Source: Solen grandis (Eukaryota; Mollusca; Bivalvia; Adapedonta; Solenidae). From it: 64,000 nucleotides of DNA. Each line of letters starts with the position of its first letter. The first letter of the stretch is position 1. Made by a program: the position numbers and the translations under genes. Shown here piece after piece: positions 1 to 12,700 of this stretch. The DNA is taken from contig CM037779.1 of assembly GCA_021229015.1 (NCBI GenBank), positions 1,860,001 to 1,924,000 of the forward strand. Reading direction: 5' to 3'. The notes under the pieces were generated by a model, which ran no database searches, had not been told where the DNA came from, and saw only the letters and a program-made list of their open reading frames with translations.

Positions 1-672
1 AACCAATGTGCCAGTGAATCATCACTCTATCATCAGGCCTTGTTTTTCAGTTCCAGTGAATCATCACTTTATCATCATGCATTGTATCTCAGTCAACCAA
101 TGTGCCAGTAAATCATCACTCTATCATCATGCCTTGTATCTCAGTTCACCAATGTACCAGTGAATCATCACTCAATCATCAGGCCTTGTATCTCAGTCAA
201 CCAATGTGCCAGTGAATCATCACACTATCATCAGGCCTTGTATCTCAGTCAACCAATGTGCCAGTGAATCATCACTCTATCATCAGGCGTTCACCAATGT
301 GCCAGTGAATCATCACTATCATCATGCCTTGTATCTCAGTTCACCAATGTGCCAGTGAATCATCACTCTATCATCATGCCTTGTATCTCAGTTCACCAAT
401 GTGCCAGTGAATCATCACTCTATTATCAGGCCTTGTATCTCAGTTCACCAGTGTGCCAGTGAATCATCACTATCATCAGACCTTGTATCTCAGTCAACCA
501 ATGTGCCAGTGAATCATCACTCTATCATCATCCTTTTCTCAGTTCACCCAGTGAATCATCACTCTATCATCAGTCCTTGTTTCTCAGTTCACCAACATCC
601 CAGAAAATCATCACTCTTTCATCAGTCCTCTAATCTCAGTTCACCAGTATACCAGTGTATCATCACATCACT
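1..672. repeat. 52-bp minisatellite array
   Basis: About 12-13 imperfect copies of a roughly 52-bp unit, each holding AATGTGCCAGTGAATCATCA, then a CTATCATCA stretch, CCTTGTATCTCAG and TTCACC. Copies drift and shorten toward 540-672. The array runs off the left edge and stops about 20 bp before the splice acceptor of the first visible POLB exon. The long open frame over it is a by-product of the repeat and is not called as a gene. Confidence 0.95.
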
Positions 673-694
673 TTTTACAAAATTTATTTTTCAG

Positions 695-769
695 CAAGGG
701 GTTGGTGACAAAATTGGCAAGAAAATTGATGAATTTATCCAAACTGGAAAACTGGAAAAACTAGAAAAG
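695..769 (+). CDS. POLB: POLB exon, dRP-lyase domain and first HhH motif
   Basis: 25 codons, phase 0 at both ends, between TTTTTCAG and GTTTGT. It encodes [13 protein letters not shown] followed by TGKLEKLEK. The second lysine of GKK lines up with the Schiff-base lysine (Lys72) of the vertebrate lyase, and the lysine of GDK with Lys68, so lyase activity is expected to be kept. Confidence 0.93.
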
Positions 770-3700
770 GTTTGTACAATGTAGATAGAGAGGATGACAT
801 TGTCTGACTGATGATTTTGGGTCTATGTTAAGTGATGTGGTTATTAATTACATAAAAGTGACTTTCCTGTTATAAGTATGTAATTGGAATTTATTTATAG
901 TAACAATTATATTGCATGCTTTAGATTCATGCATAAATATATTTTAAGAAAAAGTGACTGTTTTCAAAGCTGAATTTTATCAATTCATTCCATATTATTG
1001 TATGACGCATGTGGATACATTTATTTACGTGTTTATCACTTTTGAGGCCCTGAGTATTATTATTATTATTACACCACATTTATATAGCACTTTTTTCATA
1101 TATGTTATACGTTCAAAAGTGCTTTACAATCTGTTTAAACACAAAAAAGAAAATAGGAGATGTAAAAAACATGCAATGAAACCATCCACTGAAACTAAAT
1201 ACACCTAAAATAAGGTAAAAATATCATGCGTAGAGTGTTTTAAAATATAAGTAACAACAGTGTCATAATATCAAATAGTATTAAGGTAGCGACATTGGGT
1301 AATAACGGTAAAATGCATCAAAATGGGTTTTAAACGGAATAAAATACTTCACACCTTCTTCTAATGATCTGTGAAAACAAAAATCCAATATCTCACTTTA
1401 AAATATGCGATTTATGGCCCTGAATAACCAGACCCCATATAGCCGAAAAAGCAGTCCGCTATTTCGATCACGTGACGTCGAGTAGGCGGGGCTTTCAGAG
1501 GCGCCGTGTAGGGAAATCAGTTTATACGCTAGGAAGATATTAGTTTGTCGATTGTCAAATAACTATCAGTTACTATAGCAGCAGGTTAATGTTTATTATC
1601 ACCTGAAGTAAATATGGGAAATAAAAGAAATAAAAAGAGTAAAGTTCAAAAGAAACTGTTCAGTGACGAGGACAAGGAAAAATTAAAAGTGCTTGGAACT
1701 GGTAGCTGGTATACGGATCCAGAAATTAATGAACAATCTGTGTCGGCTCAGAAAATTAAGGTGGACACTTTCAATGAGACAAATAATGATGAAAGTGAAT
1801 TTTACGCGGAGAACTTTATTGTGAATGTGCATTCGCTGCAGAATTGTATTGATAGATATAGTGTATGCTCAACGTGTAAAGAAGGGCGTTAGCTAATTAC
1901 ATTGTTTGTATAATAATAAAAGGCTAAAGGACACCATAAGGAAAAGGGGAATTGTCATATTGTAATAAATGAAACTAAGAATAGTTTGTTAACTTATAGT
2001 GCAGTATGATGATTTAAAAAGCAAGGACCGGTAGCTTAGAGACGATTTCGTATAAAATCCCTATGAAAATAAAATTAAAGGACACATTTTGTTTCATCAG
2101 TCTGTATCTTCATTCTGGTACAGATCTCCAAAATTAATAGAAATAATCGATTATAATAAAATAACCATTATTTATGCTCCATGTACAGACGTCGTATATA
2201 GCGCACGTCATAAAATCGACGTCACGCCTGTCTTTGAATAATAAGCAAATTTTCTCTTTTGTCGTTTTATTGATTCTTAACTGAAATCTTCACGACAAAA
2301 AAGTATGGGTTTTATCGGACTTTTGATTGGTTTGCTTATTTATCAACACTGTCTCATCATTTCTTACATATAAACGGTTTCTTATCCTGCTAACATGCAA
2401 TATACGAACCCCAATATACCAAAACTGTAAACTTCTATAACAATAGATTGATTTCTTAAAATTAGTAACTATAATGGTTTTTTTTTTAATTGTATGTGTA
2501 AATATAATTGCAAATTAAAGCTTATAAAAATAAAGCCATTGCGAGGGAATACTTTTAACTGAAAATAACCTTATTGAAACGTATTGGCATATATAAAGTT
2601 TTGTTTACTACTTTTGCAACAATACAATACAAAAACTTTGTGTTTAAAAATATTGTCTATATAGATTATGACTTGATTTGTCTGGGTCGGGTTAATCAGT
2701 GTCCCCTGAAAACTGGTTTCCTGTGTGTACTGCACGTGTGCTTTTATTACCGTGTGCCGTTTGATCATATATCACACAGTTTACTGGACTCGGGGCCCGA
2801 GCTGTCACCTAGTATATTACGTAATAGACTTCCTGTCCCCAGTGTAACTGGCTACATGTTAAAAAAATATAACATTCTCAAGAACGAAAAATATTCATAG
2901 ATTTTAATTATTATTATTATTTTTTAAGATGTACAACGTAAAAGACAATAGATGAAATAATACAAAAGCCTTATTTTCGCGAAAGTTTAATCGAACCAAC
3001 AATTACAGGTTAAAAATCAATATAACATTCTCAAGAACGAAAAATATTCATAGATTTTTCTTAATGTAAATTTGGAAACAATTGTACTGATAAAGTGTAA
3101 TGAAAAAAAAATGAAGTTCATTTCGATATTCAAATAAAAGGACAAATACTTTTAGATGTTGAGTATATTAAAAACTATTGAAAAGATACAATGGTAATGA
3201 CCGGTTGAAAGATCATTAGAAGGTGTGAAGTATTTTATTCCGTTAAAAACCCATTTTGATGCATTTTACCGTTATTACCCAATGTCGCTACCTTAACCAA
3301 AACCCTAATTATGTATCATATTGAAACAGGCATAATATCAAATAACAAAATACGGTATATGTAATTAATAAATGCAAAAAACACATTTCAATCATACCCT
3401 GCCCCTACGACTGCTCGGCTTAGTGCGGCTTCGGTATCCATTATTTCCCTGTGTGGGGCCCCTTATCTCTACGCTTGAAGATAGTCACGTGACTTTTTAT
3501 GTGTTATATGCCGTGTGCACTATGACACTAGATGACTTTATGGGATGTAAACCAAAAGTTTAGGTACTTATATGTTCGGAAAGTGTGAATAATGGACGAT
3601 GTATCAAACAGCTAAACTACTGAGCAAAAAGAATTTAATTAGGCTGAACAGTTATGCGATAATCCCATTTAATTAGCACATTTTGATCGTTTTATCTTTC

Positions 3701-6700
3701 AAGCTAATTTTCCACACACTGGAATTAGCTTGTAGTGGGGGTGTTTGGACAGTGATTACAAAGTTGATTGTTGTCCGATTTCAAAGCGGTTTTCGTCTGT
3801 CGGAAGGTCTTTGATCCGTCTAGTGATCCGTGTCTCAGTTTTTCGATAATTGTTTTAGTTTTGTTACAATGGCTAATTAATTGACGAGCGGCGTGTTTCG
3901 AAGCGAAAATAAAAAGTTAAGTTAAATAACTTTTGAACAGAAAATTTTAAAAGAAATTTGAGACACGGATCACTAGTTCATTTGTATAGATACAGTTTAA
4001 TACAAAAACGAAGTTATTTAGTGAAAAAATGACTTAGATATCGCTGTCCGAAATTTTCGAAAAATGTGTGCAATATGGGGAATAACAAAGGTACTAATTA
4101 TATTTTGTCGACTCTGAGAACAGATATCTTGACATAAGATAGGGGTATAACTTTTGTACTAACTATGTTTATACTCAGGTTATTCAAAACCAGTAAATTT
4201 GATAGTTGTCCATTACCCAGTGTTGCTACCTTAAAGTAAAGTAAAGGCTCTCTGATAAAATTTAAGAAGCAAACTGGGAAAATATCATTAAATAAACGTG
4301 TAGAAAACCTACTTTAAAATCCACAGTTATTAAAAGTACAGTAATCGAGTAATTTTCCATTTTAATGATCGCTATAGAATCGAACAAAGAAGTATGTTTT
4401 TAAGAGTTTCTTAAATGAGACGAAACTGCTGGACTGGCGTATTAATACCGGCAACGAGTTCCAGAGTTTTGGAGCACTAAGAGTTAAAGCATCTGTCCCC
4501 ATATTTCGCTGTTTTGGTTCTAGGTTGGACTAGTGTCACTGAAACGTCTTGCGATCTAAGTACACGGCTGGGTGTGTAAATTTCTAACATTAATTGAATA
4601 TACTCCGGTGATTGACCATGTAGTGCCTTGAACGTAAGAGTTAATATCTTAAACTGTATTCTGGCTTCTACAGGCAACCAATGCAGCTCTTTAAGGATGG
4701 GGGTTATATGACTGAAATGTGGGGTTTTTGTAATAATCCTAGCCGCTGTGTTTTGGACAGTCTGTAGCTTTTGGAGAGTGTTTTTTGGTAATCCATATAA
4801 CAGAGAATTACAGTAGTTCAATCAAGATGTAACAAGACTGTTAACAAGCGATTTTGTTGCGTCAGTGGTAAGATACTGTCTGATGTGGCTAATTCGGTGA
4901 AGTTGAGCATAACAAGATCGACACACTGAGTTTACGTGATCTTCTAAGTCTAATCTAGAGTCTAAAAAAGCTCCCAGATTTCTAACAACAGTAGCCGGTT
5001 GTATTTTAGATGCTCCAATGGTTATTGAAATATCACCAACAAGCTTTTCATTGTGTTTAGAAGAGAAAAGAATTACTTCAGTCTTATTGGTGTTGAGTTT
5101 AAGCATGTTTTGATGCATCCATGAAACTATGTCTGCTAGGCAGGCCTCGACACGCTGAACAGCTTCTGCAACATTAACTTGATCAGTAGGTTTGAAAGCT
5201 ATGTAAAGTTGAGAATCGTAGTATGTCAGATTTCTTAACATTATTTTATAACACCAAATCAAACATTATGTATGTGAACACTGCATCGAAGAGCACGTCA
5301 CTCCTGCCATGACAGCTTTTAGATAGATTAACAATATGGTGGGAACCTAGATGGATGTGTTGTTGTAAATGTCAATCTTAATGGTACAAATTTGGAATCA
5401 TATGAAATGACAAGCTGTTAAATTTGATTTATTTTTCACTTTACCTTGACAAGACCGTTAGATCAGTTTAAAGAAATTGGTAAAAAAGTATGGAAGTTTG
5501 ATGTAATTGAAATGGTAATTTACATTGATATTTGATTTTCAGATTCGAGCAAGTGACACCAACATGGCAATAACAGAGCTGACCAAAGTGACAGGTATTG
5601 GGTAAGACTTCTTTGTACATTTTAGCTCACCTGAACACAATGTGCTCAATGTTGGCATAAGTCATTATAACCCCCACAACAAAGTTTTGGGGGGTATACT
5701 GGAATTGGGTTGTCCGTCCATAGACGCAATTTTGTGTGCACGTCTTCTTCTACAGTTTTTTGCCAATTTTGATGAAACTTCACAGGAATCCATCCTACTA
5801 TGAGAACTTGTGCACCTGCAATTTTCATTATGATTCTTTAAATATTACAGGAGTTATACCACTTGGAATTTTTCCCCTCGATAGAATATATAGGGAACAA
5901 ATCTTGTATGTCTAAATCCTCCTACACCATTGTTGTGATTTACCTCAAACTTTCACAGATGAACAACATAATGTGAAGATGGCATGTGTTTTGGAAATTT
6001 AGATTTTACCATTTAATTCTGAGTAACTGCCCTTTGAATTTTCTTGCCATATATAATATATAGGGAATATAGTGTTTCCCACAGGATCCAGAAGGGGCAT
6101 GGTAATTTTTTCTCAAAAGGGCACTTTCATTGCCTCACTTTCATAGCGTTACTGTGATGTGGTTTACCCTTATTGTGTTTGTGTCTTCTTTTCATATTTA
6201 AAGAATAACTCTATTACTTCTTAATTTACTTTACAAGAGTTGTCTGATTGCAATGGTTTATTGTTTATTTTATATTTATTATTAAATATTTTGTCTAGTT
6301 GCAACAGAGCATTTAATAGACTGAACATCATACATTTTCAAGGGTCAACTCAAATTCATATTTCTGAACATTAAATTTGCCCTATTCTGATGAATCTTTT
6401 TTTTTTCTGATATGATAGTGGCAGGAATTGTTTTGCTGTTGGTAAAAAATATTGATAGCTTATATAGGAGTTGTTTTTTTTAAATTAAGTCATTATTCAT
6501 AATTCCTTGTTTCTATTCATTTTCATTATTCATAATTCTTTGTTTCTATTCATTATCATAATCAGTAATGTTATTTAATATAAAATCCTTAATATACATT
6601 ATTTTTTTCCTAAAATTAAGTTTACCTTGCATTAGTCATACATATTCATTGACTTAGCAGTAAAATTGCTCAATAATTGATTAGTTGTATTTGACTAAAA

Positions 6701-9700
6701 AAGCACATTTTTCCAAAATACACCAATAATATCCTTTCATTTCTTATTCTGAAATTTGATTCATGTATTTACAAAAAAATAGAAGTAGACATATATTTGC
6801 CTACTGTATTTCTTTTCAAAAAAAAAAAAATTCAGTTCCATTCAGGAAAGAAATAATTTGAGGAGAGAGTTATTGTGATAAATATAATTGTTTCATATCA
6901 ATAATTAAAAAAGAACAATGTTTATTCTGTTATTTTTTGAAATAGCTTAAATTTTCATGTTTTCAAAAATGAAAGCAAACCCAAAAAGCTGATGACATTT
7001 ATGAATACAACCTATTTCTGATTATATTTATTTCAGTGGCTTGAAATGCATGTGCATTTATTCTGCAAAATACTAAAAGTAGGTCTTTTAAGCTTTTTGT
7101 CACAAAATAAATTAACTTTTTCCCAGAACAAAATTGGCAGTTTACTTACCTGGAAGTTCGTCAATCTGGCTGTTAATTAACAGATTTTAATGCAAGGTTT
7201 GAACAAAAGAAAAATAAAGAATATGGGGAAAACTTTCAAAAAGAATTTTGAAATTGAGTAGATCTAGTTGTTTATTTTTCAATCTTTTCCTCGTACTTTC
7301 TGGAAAATATTTTGATGCTAATTAGATTTGTGTTTATAATGCAGTTACATGAATTTTAAATCATCTGTCTTTTCTGAATGAATCTGAATAGGGTACATTG
7401 TATTTACACAACAGAAATTTCAAATGCCAAGTAATTTAACCTGAAACTTGTGATAATTGCCTATTCGACTCTTTTTAGACTACGGTAAGTCAATCACCAT
7501 GGCAATCAAGAGAGCTGACAATTAGAGAGGTACTGAAAATCATTTACAAGCTCCTTAAAGATCATGAACAATTCTATCTACAATTTTATGAGCGCCTTAT
7601 GATACTGATATCATTTGCAAGCCTCCAATGACCTAGTTATGATTGATTGCTGATGAGGTGTTGATGCACACTTCATTGACAGATACACAAGTAATAGGGA
7701 CACACTAACAATTAAGATAAGGCAGGATGGCAGGAGAATGGAGATCAGAGGGCAACATGGCGCATTTCTGTGCTATGAAAGGGCACCATGGTGCACCGCC
7801 ATGGCAAAAAGGCCTGGGGGAAACACTTAGTTTCCGCCAATATGTCTTGTTAGAATAGAGATACAGTTTGCATACTTGGTATGTAGATACTTTATGGGAA
7901 GAGGAATATTGGGATTGAATTCCAGGATAATAGAGTCATGGTCACTGTTGCTAAATTAATTTTTTTTTTTGCATCCATCAAGTAACTTCTTTTAGGAGTG
8001 AGGTATGATTATCAGATTTAGTATACAGATACCATATCGGAAGAGGAAGATTGGGATTTATCTTCAGGTCAGTTGGGTCAAGGTCAAAGTCACTGTTACT
8101 AAAAATAGTTTTTCTTGCCTGGGGCGACAAACATGTATATTCTGTTGAATATATCCTATTAGAATTAAGGTAAAGTAATCATATTTGGTAGGTAAGACAC
8201 CTTATGGAAAGAGGAAGGTTGTGATTGATTTTCAGGATGAAAGGGTCAAGGTCAAGGCCACTGTTGCTAAAAATAGATTTTTTGCTTCAAATATCTTCTT
8301 TTAGGAGTGAATTATGATGATTAGATTTCGTTTACAGATACCATATCAGAATAGGAAAATTGGGATTTATTTTCAAGTCAGTAGGGTCAAGGTCACTGTT
8401 ACTAAAAACAGTTTTGCTTGCCTGGGGCAACATTTGAAAACCTAGTTTCGTGTCATTTGACATGTGTCTTGTTATTAATTATAATTAATCAACTATAACA
8501 GGGGTTTTTCATTGTAATTATTCAACTTTCACAGGTGTTATTGTCCTTTTTACTGAATTGTATTGCCTTTTTTTTATTGAATTTGCAAGTATGTCCCCAT
8601 TAAGACTGCTTCAGGCTTTTTGCAAAAATAGAAAAATAAAAACATTTCCTGACTTACTATAGCCAGCAGCTTTAAATCTTGATTTGGTTTCCTTTAAATT
8701 TGAAACAGTTTAACTTATTTTTATATATTTATAATGACATATTAATGCATATACATACATCTATATGCTCTTTATTTGTATCCCTGCATTCCCACATCCA
8801 TGTAAAATAGCTATTACCAAGCACTGTTTACAAGCATTGAGTCTGGGTGTTTGTGGTGGTGGAGGAATGGGGTATGTGGGGGTATCCGTTAGCCTTTGGC
8901 TTACAGTTCTAGTTCATTGTGTTGTGATGTCAGTTGTGCATCAACATGAAGTCAGAAAGTAGGTCACCAGGGAGATTCTTTAAGAAACCTTGTGAATACT
9001 TGAGAAGTCTCATTTTTTTTATAAACCCCACCCCCCTCTTGACTCAAAGACATTTGCCCTAGGTCAAGGCAGAGTAAGTTCAGTATTGTGTCTGTTCCAA
9101 AACTTTGTAACCCTTTGACCATAGATGCTCATATTTGGCATAAAATTTGCTTACTTTTTATGCTCCCACCATGAAATGGCAACAGTTACTGGCATATAGT
9201 TTTACACTTGTCTGTGTGAGTGTTTGTGTGAGTGTGTGTCTGTGTGTACAAGCAATTGTGTCCAACTTGTAACTTTGTTGTATATGGTAATGTTTTGAAA
9301 TAACTTGGCACATGTGATGCCTAAGACAAGATGATGTGCAGTGAACAAGGGCAAGGTCACTAGCTTGAAGGTCAAGGTCTCAGTGCTCAGTTGACCTTGA
9401 CTGCCCAGGCTGCAACTTTGTTGTGTATGGTTGTGTTTTGCAAATAACTTGACACAAGTGATCTATAGGACAAAACAATGTGTCCCAAACAAGAACCAGC
9501 TTCTTGTTTAAGTTTTTATTTAGCAAGTTCTATGTCCACAACCGCTGAAGCTTCATACATGTCTTCACGGTCATACATGTAGTCAAATTGGCCCTCGTAG
9601 GTAGCGTTTATAACCAAACAGGTGTCTGGCGAGTGTCCCCATGTCTAACCAATGCATGGTAACACAATTCCCTTGTGAATGTTGAGGTGTGTGTTTATAC

Positions 9701-12700
9701 TATATATGTCAGGCTGCTGTTGGCCAAACTATCCCACCTCCTAAGCCACAATTACAGTATTGTAGATAAGTTGTAGGTAATATAAGGGATCAGGCAGATT
9801 TTTATGAACATTTTTCTTATGGAAGGTCCATCATAGATGATAAATGTCCATGTTTTGTTACAAACTGAGAGTTTGATGAAAACTGGTGATATATTTCTTT
9901 TGTTGAAACCCACTCACATGGACAGAGTAACACTATATGCCAGTTGCCATTTTTGGCAAAATATGTAAATTTGGGACCCAGTTAGACCCATTTTTAGCTC
10001 ACCTGAGCACAAAGTGCTCAAGGTGAGCTTTTGTGATCACCCTTCGTCCGGCGTCCGTCGTCGTCCGTCGTGCGACGTGCGTCGTGTGTCGTCAACAATT
10101 TGCTTTAAACAACATCTCCTCTGAAACCGCTGGACAGAATTTAATGAAACTTGGCAGGAATGTTCCTTGGGTGAGGCTCTACAAAAGTTGCTAAAATAAA
10201 GTTGATCCATGAAGAACTCTGGTTGCCATGGCTACAAAAAGAAAATAATTTGAAAACTTTAAAAATCATCTCCTTCAAAACTACTGGCCAGATTTCAAAA
10301 TAATTTGGTACAGATGTTCCTTGGGTCAACCTCTACCAAAGTTGCTAAAATTATTCCGATCCGTAAAAAAACATGGCCGCCAGGGGCGGGGCTTATTTGC
10401 CTTATATGTATATAGAGAAACCTTTAAACAACATCTCCTCTGAAACCACTGGACAGAATTTGATTAAACTTGGCAGGAATGATCCTTAGGTCAACCTTCA
10501 CAAAAGTTGCTAAAATAAACTTGATCCATGTAGAACTCTGGTTGCCATGGCAACAAAAAGGAAAAAAAATATGAAAACTTTAAAAATCATCTTCTTCAAA
10601 ACTACTGGCCAGATTTTAAAATAAATTGGTACAGATGTTCCTTGGGTCATCCTCTACCAAAGTTGCTAAAATTATTCCGATCCGTAAAAAAACATGGCCG
10701 CCAGGGGCGGGGCTTATTTGCCTTATATGTATATAGAGAAACCTTTAAACAACATCTCCTCTGAAACCACTGGACAGAATTTGATTAAACTTGGCAGGAA
10801 TGATCCTTGGGTCAACCTTCACAAAAGTTCCTAAAATAAACTTGATCCATATAGAACTCTGGTTGCCATGGCAACAAAAAGAAAAAAAATTATGAAAACT
10901 TTAAAAATTATCTGCTTCAAAACTACTGGCCAGATTTTAAAATAAATTGGTACAGATGTTCCTTGGGTCAACCTATTTATCTCAGGTGAGCGATTTAGGG
11001 CCATCATGGGCCTCTTGTTATACAAAGTTGTAAAGGGGTTATACTGGATTCAGTTTGTCTGTCTGTCTGTCAGTTTTTATACCCCTGCAAACGAAGTTTG
11101 AGAGGGGATTTATAGGAGTCAGTCTGACAGTTTGTTGGTCTGTTGGTTTGCCGGTCTGTCCGTCCGTCCATCCCAAAAACTTGTGGCTCAAACTTATTTT
11201 ACATTTCTTAACCAATTCAGTTCAAATTTGGTGTGTGCAATGATACTCTAATATTATACACAGTATTGACTTTAAACTTAAAATGTAAACAGATGGCGAC
11301 TAGTAGAAGTGCAGTGTCCAAGAACTGTAACTCTACCCTTTTAAACTACTGTGCCAAACAACCAAAACTTTCTATCCATTTAAAATAAAGACTTTATTTA
11401 CTTATTACTTACTTACTATCATAACCAGTATACTAAATATACAAGTTCTTATCTATGCTCCACCTGGAGTCTGGCTTCTCATGTATGAGAGCATTTTGCA
11501 GGGGTATTAATCACCTTCAGTGATAGCTCTAGTTTTTGTCTGGACCATAACTCAAAAAGTACAAAAAGGTATAGAGATGAAACTTCATATGTGGATTGAT
11601 CTCGGGGGGGGGGGAGTGCAGTGACTAAGAACAAGTCTGGTTATATTGTACCAAAAATGAAAGAAGAAAAATGTTAACAAATTAGATTTCATGCTTAAGA
11701 CAAAAGAAAAGCTGGATAATTGAGAAACTGCTTTGTAAAAGTAGGTTTTATTGAATGTTCTAAAGAACTGGTATTTGAAAACCATATTGCAATATTGTTT
11801 TTTCAGCAAACATACCACAATTACTGGTATATGGCTTTAAATCACACTTCCCTAATTGTTAATCTGACAGGGTTATTCCCTTTGGTTATTTCCCTGGTTT
11901 CTTAAGTACATGAAGATTTCTGACTTTTTCAGGCCTGCTGCAGCACAGAAACTGGTACAAGATGGGATAATGAATATAGATGGTGAGGAATTTACCTTCT
12001 GTTGATCATGCAGTTACTTAGACTGATGTAGAATTATATAAATCACCCCATAAACAAAAGGTTTTTCAGTATTTTAAAATGCTTTTATTGTTTAACATCT
12101 TTTGGCTCAATGTGAGCAATTGTATTCACTTTTCGTCTGTGGCGTCAACAATTTTCTTTATGCCCATCCAGAATGCAAGCTAGAATAAAAGTGGCTTAAA
12201 AACTTTGGGTTATACTGTATTCTGATGCTGACAGTAGTATTTATTTGAAGGTTTTCAACTTTGACAATGATTGTCAAAAAAGCATTTTAACTCAACTTTT
12301 CAAAAGAAAAAATGTGGAGCTATTGTCATAACCCTCTAGTTGGTGTCTGGTGTCAGCATTGCCTAAGGTTTTTAAACAGGTCAATTTCTCTATAATAAAC
12401 TAACATAATCATTTCAAATTTGAATAAAAAAGGAACCCATTTTAAAAGGACAAGTAACTCTAAAATTAAGTATGGCAGAGTAATGACCTTTTCAAACTTT
12501 TTTTCATGGCAGGTAAAGCTTTTTTGTTAAGGTCAATTTCTCTAAACCTGTCAGTCATATTCCCTTCAAACTTGGATTACATGCTAACTAAACTATCAAA
12601 AAAGGAACCTATTTCAAAAGAGCAGGTAACACTTAAATCATTTTGGCAAAGTTATGGCCCTTTTTCGTCTTTTTCTGTATTGGTCAAGTATTTTGCTGAA

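Larger units (their letters stand above)
1281..3296. mobile_element. TTAA-flanked DNA transposon with about 85-bp terminal inverted repeats
   Basis: The left end from 1285 (GGTAGCGACATTGGGTAA...) is repeated in inverted orientation up to 3292. About 85 bases differ by one substitution and a 3-bp indel. Both sides are bordered by TTAA (1281-1284, 3293-3296). The inside holds a 92-codon reading frame (1614-1892) and a 38-bp direct repeat, but no complete transposase. A TTAA target is typical of piggyBac, but the terminal bases do not let me assign a superfamily. Confidence 0.8.

Noticed and set aside
2574..2900. 108-codon protein in the TTAA element
   Set aside because: No motif, AT-rich composition, and overlapping frames on both strands. 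It also runs into the direct repeat.
10141..11025. Minus-strand proteins such as [20 protein letters not shown]
   Set aside because: Same frames recur in every family A copy (51583, 52049) at the repeat units, with no sign of coding constraint.
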